Below are positions 36,028 to 44,409 of a DNA stretch of 59,693 bases, piece by piece. Numbering within the stretch: the stretch's first letter is position 1; each line of letters starts with the position of its first letter. The DNA comes from an uncultured bacterium (lineage in GTDB: Bacteria; Pseudomonadota; Gammaproteobacteria; Burkholderiales; CAIKXV01). Both the position numbers and the translations under genes were made by a program. A model generated the notes under the pieces. The model saw nothing but the letters and a program-made list of their open reading frames with translations, made no database searches and was not told the origin of the DNA. The stretch is from positions 1 to 59,693 of the forward strand of contig CAIQON010000282.1 in the NCBI GenBank assembly GCA_903873475.1, given 5' to 3'.

Positions 36028-36029
36028 CC

Positions 36030-36082
36030 GGCGCGAGGGGGTCAGGTCTTGAGTTTTGCACTGCTGCCTCGCTCTGCCGCCG
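36030..36082. repeat. Partial duplicate of the RAYT element end (copy A)
   Basis: About 53 bp identical to 36116-36168. It holds the repeat core GGGGGTCAGGTCTTGAG and the adjoining tail of the transposase gene (its last dozen codons in reverse). It is a truncated leftover of an element end or a local duplication. Confidence 0.85.
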
Positions 36083-36091
36083 GGGTCACGC

Positions 36092-36115
36092 GAGGGGGTC
36101 AGGTCTTGAGTTTTG
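36092..36115. repeat. REP-like repeat copy B
   Basis: Contains the core GGGGGTCAGGTCTTGAG followed by TTTTG in the same direction as copies A and C, giving three direct copies within 115 bp. Confidence 0.85.
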
Positions 36116-36120
36116 GGCGC

Positions 36121-37207
36121 GAGGGGGTCAGGTCTTGAGTTTTGCACTGCTGCCTCGCTCTGCCGCCGCGATCATCCGACTCACGCTCGACACGCTCAAG
36201 CCAGCGTGGCGTGCGATCGCGCTCATCGTGAATCCGCCCTCCCGGTAAGCTGAGCGCATGCCCTGCGCAAGGGCGGTGTGCGCTGCAAGTATCGAGGGCA
36301 GCGTACGCGGCGCAAGCGTCTGCTGCCGAGGTATGCCGTCGGGATCGGCAGCGCGTACCTCGCAATGCTTGAGCGAGCGCTCGATGAACGCGTCGTCACC
36401 GAGGAATACCTGGTGTCGCAGGTCGGGCTGCCATAGGGCGAAATCGCATGCTCCGGCGACGCTTTCAGCGTACAGGGCGGCAGCGCGCTTGCGCTGCGCG
36501 CGCGATCTTGCCGGACAGCCCAGGATGAAGCTGTGAAGGCCCTCTACGTCGAGCCACGGTGGCGGTAGCGCGAGCCCCACGTGCGCGCGATAACTCGACC
36601 ACGCCCAGTCGCCGGCGTACGACACCATCCGCGCCGCGACCGGGTTGCGCTCGACGTAGCGACACAGCGCCCAAAGGTAAGCATCGCGATCGACAAGGAT
36701 CGCCTTGTAGCGACCCTGGAACAGATGTCCGACGAGCCCGTGCCGTCGATTGAATCTCTGCGAGTACACGCCATTGACGTGACGCATGAGTCGCGACAGA
36801 TTCGCGCGATGCGTGTGCAGCACGACGTGGTAGTGATTGCCCATCAGACAATAGGCCAGCGCCCGCGCATCGAAGCGATCCAGGGCATCGGACAGCACCT
36901 GCAGGTGTGCTGTACGGTCGGCGTCATCGAGATAGATCGCCTCGCAGCGGTCGCCCCGACAGGTGATGTGATAAAGCGCTCCGGGAAACTCGAGACGCAG
37001 CGGACGTGACATCGGTGGGCGGACTCCTTTGAGGGGCGAAGTGCCGAGACGATGCTGTTCGCCATTGTTCGCCATGCGATGGAAGCGTGTCCTGGCGACG
37101 ATGTGGCGGCAAGTGCGCTTAGCAGGGGTTTGACTGCGGAAACGTTCTGCGCGTCGACCTGTCAAACGCCACGCTGGCGGCTGCAACAATCAAGACTTGA
37201 CCCCCTC
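36121..37207. mobile_element. RAYT-type transposable element with 25-bp inverted ends
   Basis: The left end (36121-36145) and the reverse complement of the right end (37183-37207) agree at 22 of 25 positions around the core GGGGGTCAGGTCTTGAG. Between them is one gene, a Y1/HUH transposase-like protein on the minus strand. The stop codon of that gene lies inside the left repeat. I read this as a REP-associated tyrosine transposase unit with its flanking REP sequences; whether it still moves is unknown. Confidence 0.75.
36128..37012 (-). CDS. REP-associated tyrosine transposase (Y1_Tnp/RAYT)
   Basis: About 294 residues. Start taken at the ATG giving MSRPLRLEFPGALYHITCRG, the standard family opening; the ORF track start adds 59 residues without match. 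The HUH motif is GNHYHVVLHT, the candidate nucleophile Tyr is in NGVYSQRFNRRHG, and GHLFQGRYKAILVD follows as expected. A C-terminal helix-turn-helix (MSAIARHAGLSVSSVSRMIA) is extra. The last residues (SSAKLKT) are encoded by the element end itself. All expected catalytic residues are present, so the protein could be active. Confidence 0.9.
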   Translation of the reverse strand: MSRPLRLEFPGALYHITCRGDRCEAIYLDDADRTAHLQVLSDALDRFDARALAYCLMGNHYHVVLHTHRANLSRLMRHVNGVYSQRFNRRHGLVGHLFQGRYKAILVDRDAYLWALCRYVERNPVAARMVSYAGDWAWSSYRAHVGLALPPPWLDVEGLHSFILGCPARSRAQRKRAAALYAESVAGACDFALWQPDLRHQVFLGDDAFIERSLKHCEVRAADPDGIPRQQTLAPRTLPSILAAHTALAQGMRSAYREGGFTMSAIARHAGLSVSSVSRMIAAAERGSSAKLKT

Positions 37208-37370
37208 CGTTTCGACCCCCGCGTCTCGACGCAATGCCTGCTTGTACAATGCAGCCTGCACTCGCGGGAGCGACGCCCGATGAGGCTGCCGGCGATGCGG
37301 CAAGGTCCTGACGCAGGCGCCGACGCTGCGCAGGTCGCGGGATGAACGGAACCAGGCGAGGAGGCGGGAC
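37013..37370. other. Non-coding 358 bp: RAYT upstream region, right end, and Bug 6 leader
   Basis: No supported gene. From left to right it holds the 5' region of the transposase gene, a loose dyad GTTTGAC...GTCAAAC (37128-37167), the element's right end (37183-37207), and then GC-rich leader of the next Bug gene with GAGGAGG just before its ATG. AT content is slightly higher between 37050 and 37200. Confidence 0.7.
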
Positions 37371-38450
37371 ATGGAACTGCAGCAGGCAGGCCGCAGGAAC
37401 GCGAGCGAACGGCGGCGGGATGTGTCGGAAGGTCGCCTGCGGGGGGCGGTACCACGCCGATCGGCGATTCGGTCGAACAGCCTGGCCATGGCAGGAGCGG
37501 CCGTGATGGCAGCAGCATCGGCCCTGGTTGCATTCCCCGCGTACGCCCAGGCGCCTTACCCGGCGAAACCGATCCGCATGATCGTGCCCTTCCCGGCAGG
37601 CGGCGGCTACGATTTTCTCGGCCGGCTGTACGCGGCGAAGATGAGCGAGACCTGGGGCCAGGCGGTATTGGTCGAGAACCGGGCCGGTGCCAACGGCAAC
37701 ATCGGCTCCGAGGTCGCCGCGAAGGCGCCGCCGGACGGCTACACCCTGCTGATGGGTGGCATCGGGCCACAGGCGCTGTCCGTCGGCCTGTATCCGGCCT
37801 TGCCCTACGATCCGCTGAAGGCGTTCGAGCCGATCTCGCTGGTCGCGGGACAGCCGAACCTGCTGGTAGTGCATCCGTCGATGCCGGTGAAGACGCTGAA
37901 GGACTTCATCGCCTTCGCGAAGGCCCGGCCCGGCCAGATCTCCTATGCGTCCAACGGCAGCGGCAGCGGCCAGCACATCGCGGCCGAGCAACTCAAGCTG
38001 ATGACCGGCATCGATATCGTGCACGTGCCGTTCAAGGGCGCGGCGCCGGCGCTCACCGCGATCCTGTCCGGTGAGGTTGCAGTGGCCTTCAACGTCATCC
38101 TGTCGCCGCTGCCCTACGTGAAGAGCGGCCGCCTGCGGGCGCTGGCCACCGCCAGTTCGCGCCGGGCAAGCCTGGCACCCGACGTGCCGACGATGGCCGA
38201 ACTTGGCTATCCGATCGACATCGACACCTGGTATGCGCTGTACGCGCCGGCCGGCACGCCGAAGGAGGTCGTCGGCCGGCTCGCCGCCGAGGCGGTGCGC
38301 ATCGGTGGCCTGGCCGACGTGCGCGAGCGGGCGGGCGGCCAGGGCATCGAGATGATCGGCGCCGGCCCGGACAAACTGCTCGCGCACAACCGTGCCGAGA
38401 TCGCCCGCTGGACCAAGGTGATCCGGCAGGCGAAGATCAATATCGACTGA
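37371..38450 (+). CDS. Bug/TctC-family periplasmic binding protein (Bug 6)
   Basis: 359 residues. It has an unusually long basic n-region of about 35 residues (MELQQAGRRNASERRRD...) before the hydrophobic signal core that ends PAYAQ; the start is backed by GAGGAGG. A later ATG (MAGAAVMAAASALVAF) would give a normal signal peptide but has no clear ribosome binding site. Mature YPAKPIRMIVPFPAGGGYD and LVENRAGANGNIGSE are canonical. It precedes a beta-hydroxyacid dehydrogenase, like Bug 5. Confidence 0.88.
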   Translation: MELQQAGRRNASERRRDVSEGRLRGAVPRRSAIRSNSLAMAGAAVMAAASALVAFPAYAQAPYPAKPIRMIVPFPAGGGYDFLGRLYAAKMSETWGQAVLVENRAGANGNIGSEVAAKAPPDGYTLLMGGIGPQALSVGLYPALPYDPLKAFEPISLVAGQPNLLVVHPSMPVKTLKDFIAFAKARPGQISYASNGSGSGQHIAAEQLKLMTGIDIVHVPFKGAAPALTAILSGEVAVAFNVILSPLPYVKSGRLRALATASSRRASLAPDVPTMAELGYPIDIDTWYALYAPAGTPKEVVGRLAAEAVRIGGLADVRERAGGQGIEMIGAGPDKLLAHNRAEIARWTKVIRQAKINID

Positions 38451-38483
38451 TCCGCTGCGGCGGACTCGACGACGGAGGCAGGC

Positions 38484-39383
38484 ATGGCACAGACAGTGGC
38501 GATGATCGGGCTCGGCATCATGGGTTCGGCGATCTCGGCGAACCTGGTGAAGAACGGCTTCACGGTGCTGGGCTTCGATGTATCCGACGCAGCGAAGGCC
38601 GCCGCGAAGGCGAAGGGTGTCACGCTGGTCGGCTCGCCGAAGGAAGCCGCCGCGAAGGCCGACGTGCTGCTGCTGTCGCTGCCGAGCGTGGCGGCGCTCG
38701 ATGCCGTCGTCGCAGGCGCGGACGGCATCCTCGATGCCGCGCGCGGCGGCATCGTCGTGGCCGAATTGTCCACGCTGCCGATCGAGGACAAGCAGCGCAG
38801 CCACGACGCGCTCGCCGCGGCCGGCATCACGATGCTCGACTGCCCGCTGTCGGGCACCGGTGGCCAGGCGGTCAGCGGCGACCTGTCTGTCTACATGAGC
38901 GGCGATGCGTCTGCGGCCGAGAAGATGCGCCCGGTGTTCGCCGGCTTCTCGCGCCAGCAGGACCATGTCGGCGCGTTCGGCAACGGCATGAAGATGAAGG
39001 CCGTGGCCAACATGCTGGTCGCCATCCACAATGTCGCCACCGCCGAGGCCTTCGTGTTCGGCATGAAGATGGGCCTGGACCCCGAGTCGATCCTGAAGGT
39101 TGCAGGCAACGGGGCGGGGGGCTCGCGCATGTTCGAGGTCCGGGGACCGATGATGGTGAAGGACGAATACCCGGCGACGATGAAGGTCGCGGTCTGGCAG
39201 AAGGACATGCACATCATCGGCGAGATGGCCAAGGCGGTGGCCTGCCCGACGCCACTGCTCAACACCTCGGCCATCCTGTACGACGCGGCGATGGCCCAGG
39301 GCCGGTCGGAACAGGACACCGGTTCGGTGTGTGCAGTGCTCGGTGAGATGGCGCGGCTGAAGCGGGTCAACCCAGCCGGATGA
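38484..39383 (+). CDS. Beta-hydroxyacid dehydrogenase (3-hydroxyisobutyrate/tartronate semialdehyde type)
   Basis: 299 residues. MIGLGIMGSAISANL is the nucleotide motif, DCPLSGTGGQAVSGDL the substrate loop, and KMKAVANML the catalytic Lys/Asn. GGAGG stands before the ATG. It follows Bug 6 by 33 bp and overlaps the convergent CoA transferase by 17 bp at the 3' end. Confidence 0.88.
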   Translation: MAQTVAMIGLGIMGSAISANLVKNGFTVLGFDVSDAAKAAAKAKGVTLVGSPKEAAAKADVLLLSLPSVAALDAVVAGADGILDAARGGIVVAELSTLPIEDKQRSHDALAAAGITMLDCPLSGTGGQAVSGDLSVYMSGDASAAEKMRPVFAGFSRQQDHVGAFGNGMKMKAVANMLVAIHNVATAEAFVFGMKMGLDPESILKVAGNGAGGSRMFEVRGPMMVKDEYPATMKVAVWQKDMHIIGEMAKAVACPTPLLNTSAILYDAAMAQGRSEQDTGSVCAVLGEMARLKRVNPAG

Positions 39384-40551
39384 CTTTCGCAGCGTTCAGT
39401 TCGTCGATCTCGCGCGTGCCGTAGCCGATCGATTCCAGCACCTCGCGCGTATGCTCGCCGACCTTCGGCAGGTCGAGCCGCACGCCCAGCCGGTGCCCGT
39501 CCATCTCGATCGGCAGGATCGGCACCTTCGTCGCGGTGCCGTCGGGCAGCGTGATCGGCGCCAGGCCGCCCGAGGCGTTCAGGTGCGGGTCGTCGAACAG
39601 GTCTTCCGGGCGCGCGATCGGCGCGAATGGCAGGCCGAGGGCCTCGAAGCGCGCCATCAGGTCGGCCTTGCTCATGCGCGAGAACAGTTCGGTGATCACC
39701 GGGATCGTCTTGCCGCGCTGCTCGACACGCTGCGGGTTGGTCGCCAGCGAGGCGTCGGCCAGGAACTGCGGCAGGTCGAAGGCCTCGCAGAAAACCTTCC
39801 ACTGGGTATCGGTGACCACGCCGACGAATACCTGCTCGCCTTCGACGGTGGTGAACGTGTCGTAGACCGCCCAGGCGCGCACGCGCTCGGGCATCGGCAC
39901 TGCCGGCCTGCCGGTGGCCAGCGACTCCATCATGTGCTGTGCCATCAGGAACACGTTGTTCTCGTACAGCGCACTCTCGACATACTGGCCGCGGCCGGTC
40001 GCCTTGCGCTGGTAGAGCGCACCCATCACCGCGACTGCGCCGAACACGCCGCCCATCACGTCGTTCACCGATGCGCCGGCGCGCAGCGGGCGTCCCCTCG
40101 GGCCAGTCATGTAGGCGAGTCCGCCCATCATCTGGGCCATCTCGTCTAGCGCCGTGCGGTGTGCGTAGGGCCCGCGCAGGAAACCCTTGTGCGAGCAGTA
40201 GACCAGGCCCGGGTTCTCCTTCGACAGCGCTTCATAGCCGAAGCCGAGCGACGCCATCGCCCCGGGCCGGAAGTTCTCGGTGACCACGTCGGCCTTTGCC
40301 ACCAGCCGGTGCACGATTTCCTTGCCCCGGGCGGACTTCAGGTCGACCGCCAGGCTCTTCTTGTTGCGGTTGTAGGCCGGGAAGAAGCCGGCGCCGGAGG
40401 CCGTGAGCTTGCGGGTATGGTCGCCCTCGAGCGGCTCGATCTTGATCACCTCTGCGCCCATGTCGCCGAGTACCAGGCCGCAGGTCGGGCCCATGACCAT
40501 GTGTACGAACTCGACGACCCGCAGGTCGGCGAAAGGCAGGGCATGGCTCAT
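39367..40551 (-). CDS. CaiB/BaiF family (class III) CoA transferase
   Basis: 394 residues. Opens LPFADLRVVEFVHMVMGPTCG, followed by DMGAEVIKIEPLEGD, the usual CoA-transferase III start. The candidate catalytic Asp is in ASVNDVMGGVFG, and the C-terminal EHTREVLESIGY is typical. It would move CoA between an acyl-CoA and a carboxylic acid, activating acids taken up by the nearby binding proteins. Single minus-strand gene; its stop lies inside the 3' end of the dehydrogenase. Confidence 0.9.
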   Translation of the reverse strand: MSHALPFADLRVVEFVHMVMGPTCGLVLGDMGAEVIKIEPLEGDHTRKLTASGAGFFPAYNRNKKSLAVDLKSARGKEIVHRLVAKADVVTENFRPGAMASLGFGYEALSKENPGLVYCSHKGFLRGPYAHRTALDEMAQMMGGLAYMTGPRGRPLRAGASVNDVMGGVFGAVAVMGALYQRKATGRGQYVESALYENNVFLMAQHMMESLATGRPAVPMPERVRAWAVYDTFTTVEGEQVFVGVVTDTQWKVFCEAFDLPQFLADASLATNPQRVEQRGKTIPVITELFSRMSKADLMARFEALGLPFAPIARPEDLFDDPHLNASGGLAPITLPDGTATKVPILPIEMDGHRLGVRLDLPKVGEHTREVLESIGYGTREIDELNAAKVIRLG

Positions 40552-40645
40552 TCCACTTCCCTCATCGTGCTGGCCTCGTTCGGGGTCCCCGGCGCGTGCC
40601 GCGAGCCCTGTGGTATTGATCGTCCATCATCGACCGGAGACTGCC

Positions 40646-41080
40646 ATGAGTGCAACCCCCTCGTTCCAGCCGCTGTTCCATCTTGCGTTCCCTGTCCGCG
40701 ACCTTGCCGAGGCACGTTCGTTCTACGGCGGCCTGATCGGCTGCAGCGAAGGGCGCTCGTCCGACGAATGGTGCGACTTCAATTTCTACGGCCACCAGAT
40801 CGTCGCCTACGAGGCGCCGCACCTGTGCGCCGTCAGCGACACTTCCCCGGTCGACGGCGACGCCGTGCCGATCCGACACTTCGGCGCGGTGCTGGCGCTG
40901 CCCGACTGGGAGGCGCTGCGCGACCGGCTGCGTGCGGCGGGCGTGACGTTCATCATCGAGCCGCAGATCCGCTTTGTCGGCGAGATCGGCGAGCAGCACT
41001 CGATGTTCTTCCTCGACCCGTCGGGCAACGCGCTCGAGTTCAAGGCGTTCACCGACATCGGTTATCTGTTCCGCAAGTGA
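40646..41080 (+). CDS. VOC-family (glyoxalase/dioxygenase fold) protein
   Basis: 144 residues. Two beta-alpha-beta-beta-beta modules are visible, with a His in FHLAFPVRDL and a Glu in SGNALEFKAF that would be metal ligands. The ORF track begins 81 codons earlier; ATG 40646 (MSATPSFQP) starts just before the first module, behind GGAGA. Family members include glyoxalase I, extradiol dioxygenases and fosfomycin-type resistance proteins. The specific role is unknown. Divergent from the CoA transferase. Confidence 0.8.
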   Translation: MSATPSFQPLFHLAFPVRDLAEARSFYGGLIGCSEGRSSDEWCDFNFYGHQIVAYEAPHLCAVSDTSPVDGDAVPIRHFGAVLALPDWEALRDRLRAAGVTFIIEPQIRFVGEIGEQHSMFFLDPSGNALEFKAFTDIGYLFRK

Positions 41081-41282
41081 GGCAGCCCGGACACGTACGG
41101 CCGGAACTGGCCCGGACCCTACGCTGCACTGCACCATCGGTTCTCCGCGACCGATCACCACGGCCTCTCTATACTGGTTTCCCACAACAGCGGAAAACGG
41201 GACACGAGATCCCGCAGTCGTGCGGACAGCGTCCGTTCCATCCGTGCGCGGGGGCGCACTCATACCCAGAGGCCAACCACAC

Positions 41283-42242
41283 ATGAAACGCCTGATCGTC
41301 ATGACCGCGGCAGCGCTCGTCGCCCTGTCCGCATCCGTGTTCGCGCAACCGAAAGCCTTCTCGATCGTCACCGGCACCACGGGTGGCGTCTACTTTCCCC
41401 TTGGTGGCGGGCTTGCGCAGTTGCTGAACAAGCATGCCGGCATCAACGCCAACGTCGAGGCGACAGCCGGCTCGGCGGAGAACATGTACCGCATCGGCAA
41501 GGGCCAGGCCGACCTCGCGTTCAGCCAGACCGACGCGGCCTGGGACGCGGTGAACGGGCTCGACAAGTTCTCCGGCAACAAGATGGGCATCCGCGCGCTG
41601 ATGGTGCTGTACCCGAACGCGATGCACCTGGTGACCATCGAAGGTTCAGGCATCAATTCGATCGCCGACCTGCGCGGCAAGCGCGTGTCCACCGGCCCGG
41701 CCAACAGCGCGACCGAGATCATGGCGATGCGGGCGATGCAGGCCGTGGGCATCGACCCTGACAAGGACGTGAAGCGCGCCCGGCTGTCGCCCGCCGAATC
41801 GACGCGTGCGATCCGTGACCGCCAGCTCGACGCCTACTGGTTCGTCGGTGGCGTGCCGACCCCGGCGATCACCGACCTTGCCGCGACGCCCGGCATCAAG
41901 ATCAAGCTGATCGACTACCAGAAGGAAGCGCTGGCCGGCATGGTCAAGATCACCGGGCCGATCTACGTGCCGCTGACCATCCCGGCCAAGTCGTACCCGG
42001 GGCAGGATACGCCGTCGCAGGCGGTCGCCGTGTGGAACATCCTGGCCGTGCGCGACGACATGCCGGTCGAGATGGCCTACAACATCACCCGTGCCGCCTA
42101 CCAGCAGCGTGCGGAGCTCGCCACGGTCCACCCCGAGGGGCGCAACATCGACCTCAAGTGGCAGTTGAACGGCGCAGCCGTGATCCCCTTCCACCCCGGG
42201 GCGATGAAGTTCTGGGCCGAGCAGGGCGTGAAGCTCAAGTAG
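41283..42242 (+). CDS. TAXI-family TRAP transporter solute-binding protein
   Basis: 319 residues. Signal peptide MKRLIVMTAAALVALSASVFA, then SIVTGTTGGVYFPLGGGLAQLL, the TAXI hallmark. GKGQADLAFSQTDAAWDA and TGPANSATEIMA complete the family pattern. It binds an acidic substrate (glutamate or dicarboxylate-like in known members) in the periplasm. Start at 41283 from the clear signal peptide. A possible -10 TATACT is at 41170-41175 in the 202-bp upstream gap, without a good -35. Next gene is its permease. Confidence 0.92.
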   Translation: MKRLIVMTAAALVALSASVFAQPKAFSIVTGTTGGVYFPLGGGLAQLLNKHAGINANVEATAGSAENMYRIGKGQADLAFSQTDAAWDAVNGLDKFSGNKMGIRALMVLYPNAMHLVTIEGSGINSIADLRGKRVSTGPANSATEIMAMRAMQAVGIDPDKDVKRARLSPAESTRAIRDRQLDAYWFVGGVPTPAITDLAATPGIKIKLIDYQKEALAGMVKITGPIYVPLTIPAKSYPGQDTPSQAVAVWNILAVRDDMPVEMAYNITRAAYQQRAELATVHPEGRNIDLKWQLNGAAVIPFHPGAMKFWAEQGVKLK

Positions 42243-42257
42243 CGGGGCGCGCGCGGC

Positions 42258-44408
42258 ATGGCGATTCAGGCGGGCAGCGGGCCGGCGGGCGGCGGGGCAT
42301 CCGCCGTTCCCGGCGATACGGTGGTGCTCGACGGGGCTGTCGGGCGGAAGGTCACCGAACTGATCGAAGCAGAAGAGGGCGCCCTGCACCGCTACGGCGG
42401 CTGGCTGGGCGGCTTCCTCACGCTTGTCGCGATCGGCATCTCGCTGTTCCACCTGTACGGCGCGATCGAGGTCGTGCCGGCGCAGTTCTTCCGCACCGCG
42501 CACGTGGCGCTGGTGCTTTTCCTGGCCTTCCTGCTGTATCCGGTCGCGCGCCGCTACCGCAACCGGATGATGTGGTGGGACTGGCTGTTCGCGCTGGCCA
42601 GCCTGTCGACGCTGGTCTACGTGCTGGTCGAAGGCTGGGATTTCGCCTATCGCACCATTGCCCCGACCACGATGGACGTGGTGATGGGCTGGTTGCTGAT
42701 CCTGCTGCTGCTGGAGGCGACGCGCCGCACCACCGGCTGGGTGATGGTGTTCGTGCTGGCCGTGTTCATCGCCTACGCTTTCGCCGGGCCGTGGCTGCCG
42801 CAACCCTGGACGCATCGCGGCTACGACCTCTCGCGGCTGGCAGCCACGCTCTACATGACGGTCGACGGCGTCTACGGCACGGCCGTGGACGTCTCTTCGT
42901 CGCTGATCATCCTGTTCTGCATCTACGGCGCCTTCCTGCAGTTTTCCGGCGCGGGCAAGTTCTTCCTCGACTTCTCGTTCGCGGCGATGGGCTCGAAGCC
43001 GACCAATGCCGGGCGCACCGTCGTGCTGGCTTCGTTCCTGCTCGGCGGGCCGTCGGGCTCGGGCGTGGCGACCACGGTGACCATCGGCTCGGTCGCCTAT
43101 CCGATGCTGAAGAAGGCCGGCTATCCGCCGAACCCGGCTGGTGGCCTGCTCGCCGCAGGCGGGCTGGGCGCGATCATCTCGCCCCCGGTGCTCGGCGCGG
43201 CTGCCTTCATCATCGCCGAGTTCCTGCGCATCTCGTATCTGGACGTGATCCAGATGGCGATCATCCCGACGCTGCTCTACTACTTCAGCCTGTTCCTGAT
43301 GGTGGAACTGGATGCGCGCAAGTACGGCGGCGACGATACGCGGGTCGACAATCCGCTGTCGGCGTGGCGACTGCTCAGGACCTACTGGTTCCACTTCCTG
43401 TCGCTGGTGGCGATCATCGTCTACATGATGTGGGGCTATTCGCCGACGGCGTCGGTGTTCTGGGCCATCGTCACCGCCTTCGCCGTGAGCTTCCTGCACC
43501 GCGATTGCGCGCTGCTGCCCTACGCCCTGTTCTCCCCGAGCGGCGTGCGGCCCGCCGCACTCTGGGCGAACCTGCGCGATTCCCGGCTGGCACGCGCACT
43601 GCGCGACGGTACGGTCGGCATGCTCAACGTCGGCGTCACCTGTGCCGCAGCGGGCATCATCGTGGGCATCGTCACCCTGACCGGGCTGGGCCTGAAGTTC
43701 AGCTCTATCGTGATCGGCTATGCCGAGGTGTTCGCGGGCGGCTTCGTGGCCGCGTTCCAGGCGGTCGGCCTGTCGCCCGGCGAAGCGGTGTTCGCCAACA
43801 CCCGGCTGCTGTTCACGACCATCTTCACCGCGCTGATCGTCTGGATCGTCGGCCTGGCGGTGCCGGTCACGGCTTCGTACATCATCTGTGCGGTGGTCGC
43901 GGCGCCGGCGCTGATCAAGCTCGGCGTGCCCGACTTCGCCGCGCACATGTTCATCTTCTACTATGCGGTGCTGTCGGAAGTGTCGCCGCCGACCGCGCTG
44001 TCGCCGTTCGCCGCCGCAGCGATCACGGGCGGCGATGCCTACAAGACCACGCTCCAGTCGTGGAAGTACGTGATGCCCGCGTTCGTCGTGCCGTTCATGT
44101 TCGTGCTCGATCCCGCCGGGGTCGGCCTGCTGCTGAAGGTGCCGGTCGGCGGCGACTGGTTCGACGTGGCCTGGGTATGCGTGACCGCGCTGATCGGCAT
44201 CTGTGCGCTCGCCGCGGGTGCGCAGGGCTGGCTGCTGCGCAGGACCGGCCGGCTCGAGCGCTGGCTGCTGATCGTCGGCGGCGTGCTGCTGATGTTCATG
44301 TCGACCGTGACCGACCTGCTCGGTTTCGCCTGCATTACCGTCGCAGTGGCGAGCCAGTTCCTGCGCCGTAATCTGCCTGGGCCGGCCCCCGGGGCGGGCA
44401 CCGCCTGA
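42258..44408 (+). CDS. TRAP transporter fused 4TM/12TM permease
   Basis: 716 residues. An N-terminal four- to five-helix part (DctQ-like, LGGFLTLVAIGISLFHLYG onward) is fused to a DctM-like channel (ILFCIYGAFLQFSGAGKFF, SFLLGGPSGSGVATTVTIGS, GLLAAGGLGAIISPPVLGAA). The fused form is normal for TAXI systems. Driven by an ion gradient, it imports the solute bound by the preceding gene product. Starts 15 bp after it. Only one base separates its stop from xerD. Confidence 0.92.
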   Translation: MAIQAGSGPAGGGASAVPGDTVVLDGAVGRKVTELIEAEEGALHRYGGWLGGFLTLVAIGISLFHLYGAIEVVPAQFFRTAHVALVLFLAFLLYPVARRYRNRMMWWDWLFALASLSTLVYVLVEGWDFAYRTIAPTTMDVVMGWLLILLLLEATRRTTGWVMVFVLAVFIAYAFAGPWLPQPWTHRGYDLSRLAATLYMTVDGVYGTAVDVSSSLIILFCIYGAFLQFSGAGKFFLDFSFAAMGSKPTNAGRTVVLASFLLGGPSGSGVATTVTIGSVAYPMLKKAGYPPNPAGGLLAAGGLGAIISPPVLGAAAFIIAEFLRISYLDVIQMAIIPTLLYYFSLFLMVELDARKYGGDDTRVDNPLSAWRLLRTYWFHFLSLVAIIVYMMWGYSPTASVFWAIVTAFAVSFLHRDCALLPYALFSPSGVRPAALWANLRDSRLARALRDGTVGMLNVGVTCAAAGIIVGIVTLTGLGLKFSSIVIGYAEVFAGGFVAAFQAVGLSPGEAVFANTRLLFTTIFTALIVWIVGLAVPVTASYIICAVVAAPALIKLGVPDFAAHMFIFYYAVLSEVSPPTALSPFAAAAITGGDAYKTTLQSWKYVMPAFVVPFMFVLDPAGVGLLLKVPVGGDWFDVAWVCVTALIGICALAAGAQGWLLRRTGRLERWLLIVGGVLLMFMSTVTDLLGFACITVAVASQFLRRNLPGPAPGAGTA

Positions 44409-44409
44409 G

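Noticed and set aside
37128-37167. GTTTGAC...GTCAAAC dyad as a transposase operator
   Set aside because: Seven-bp arms 26 bp apart are too weak to separate from chance.
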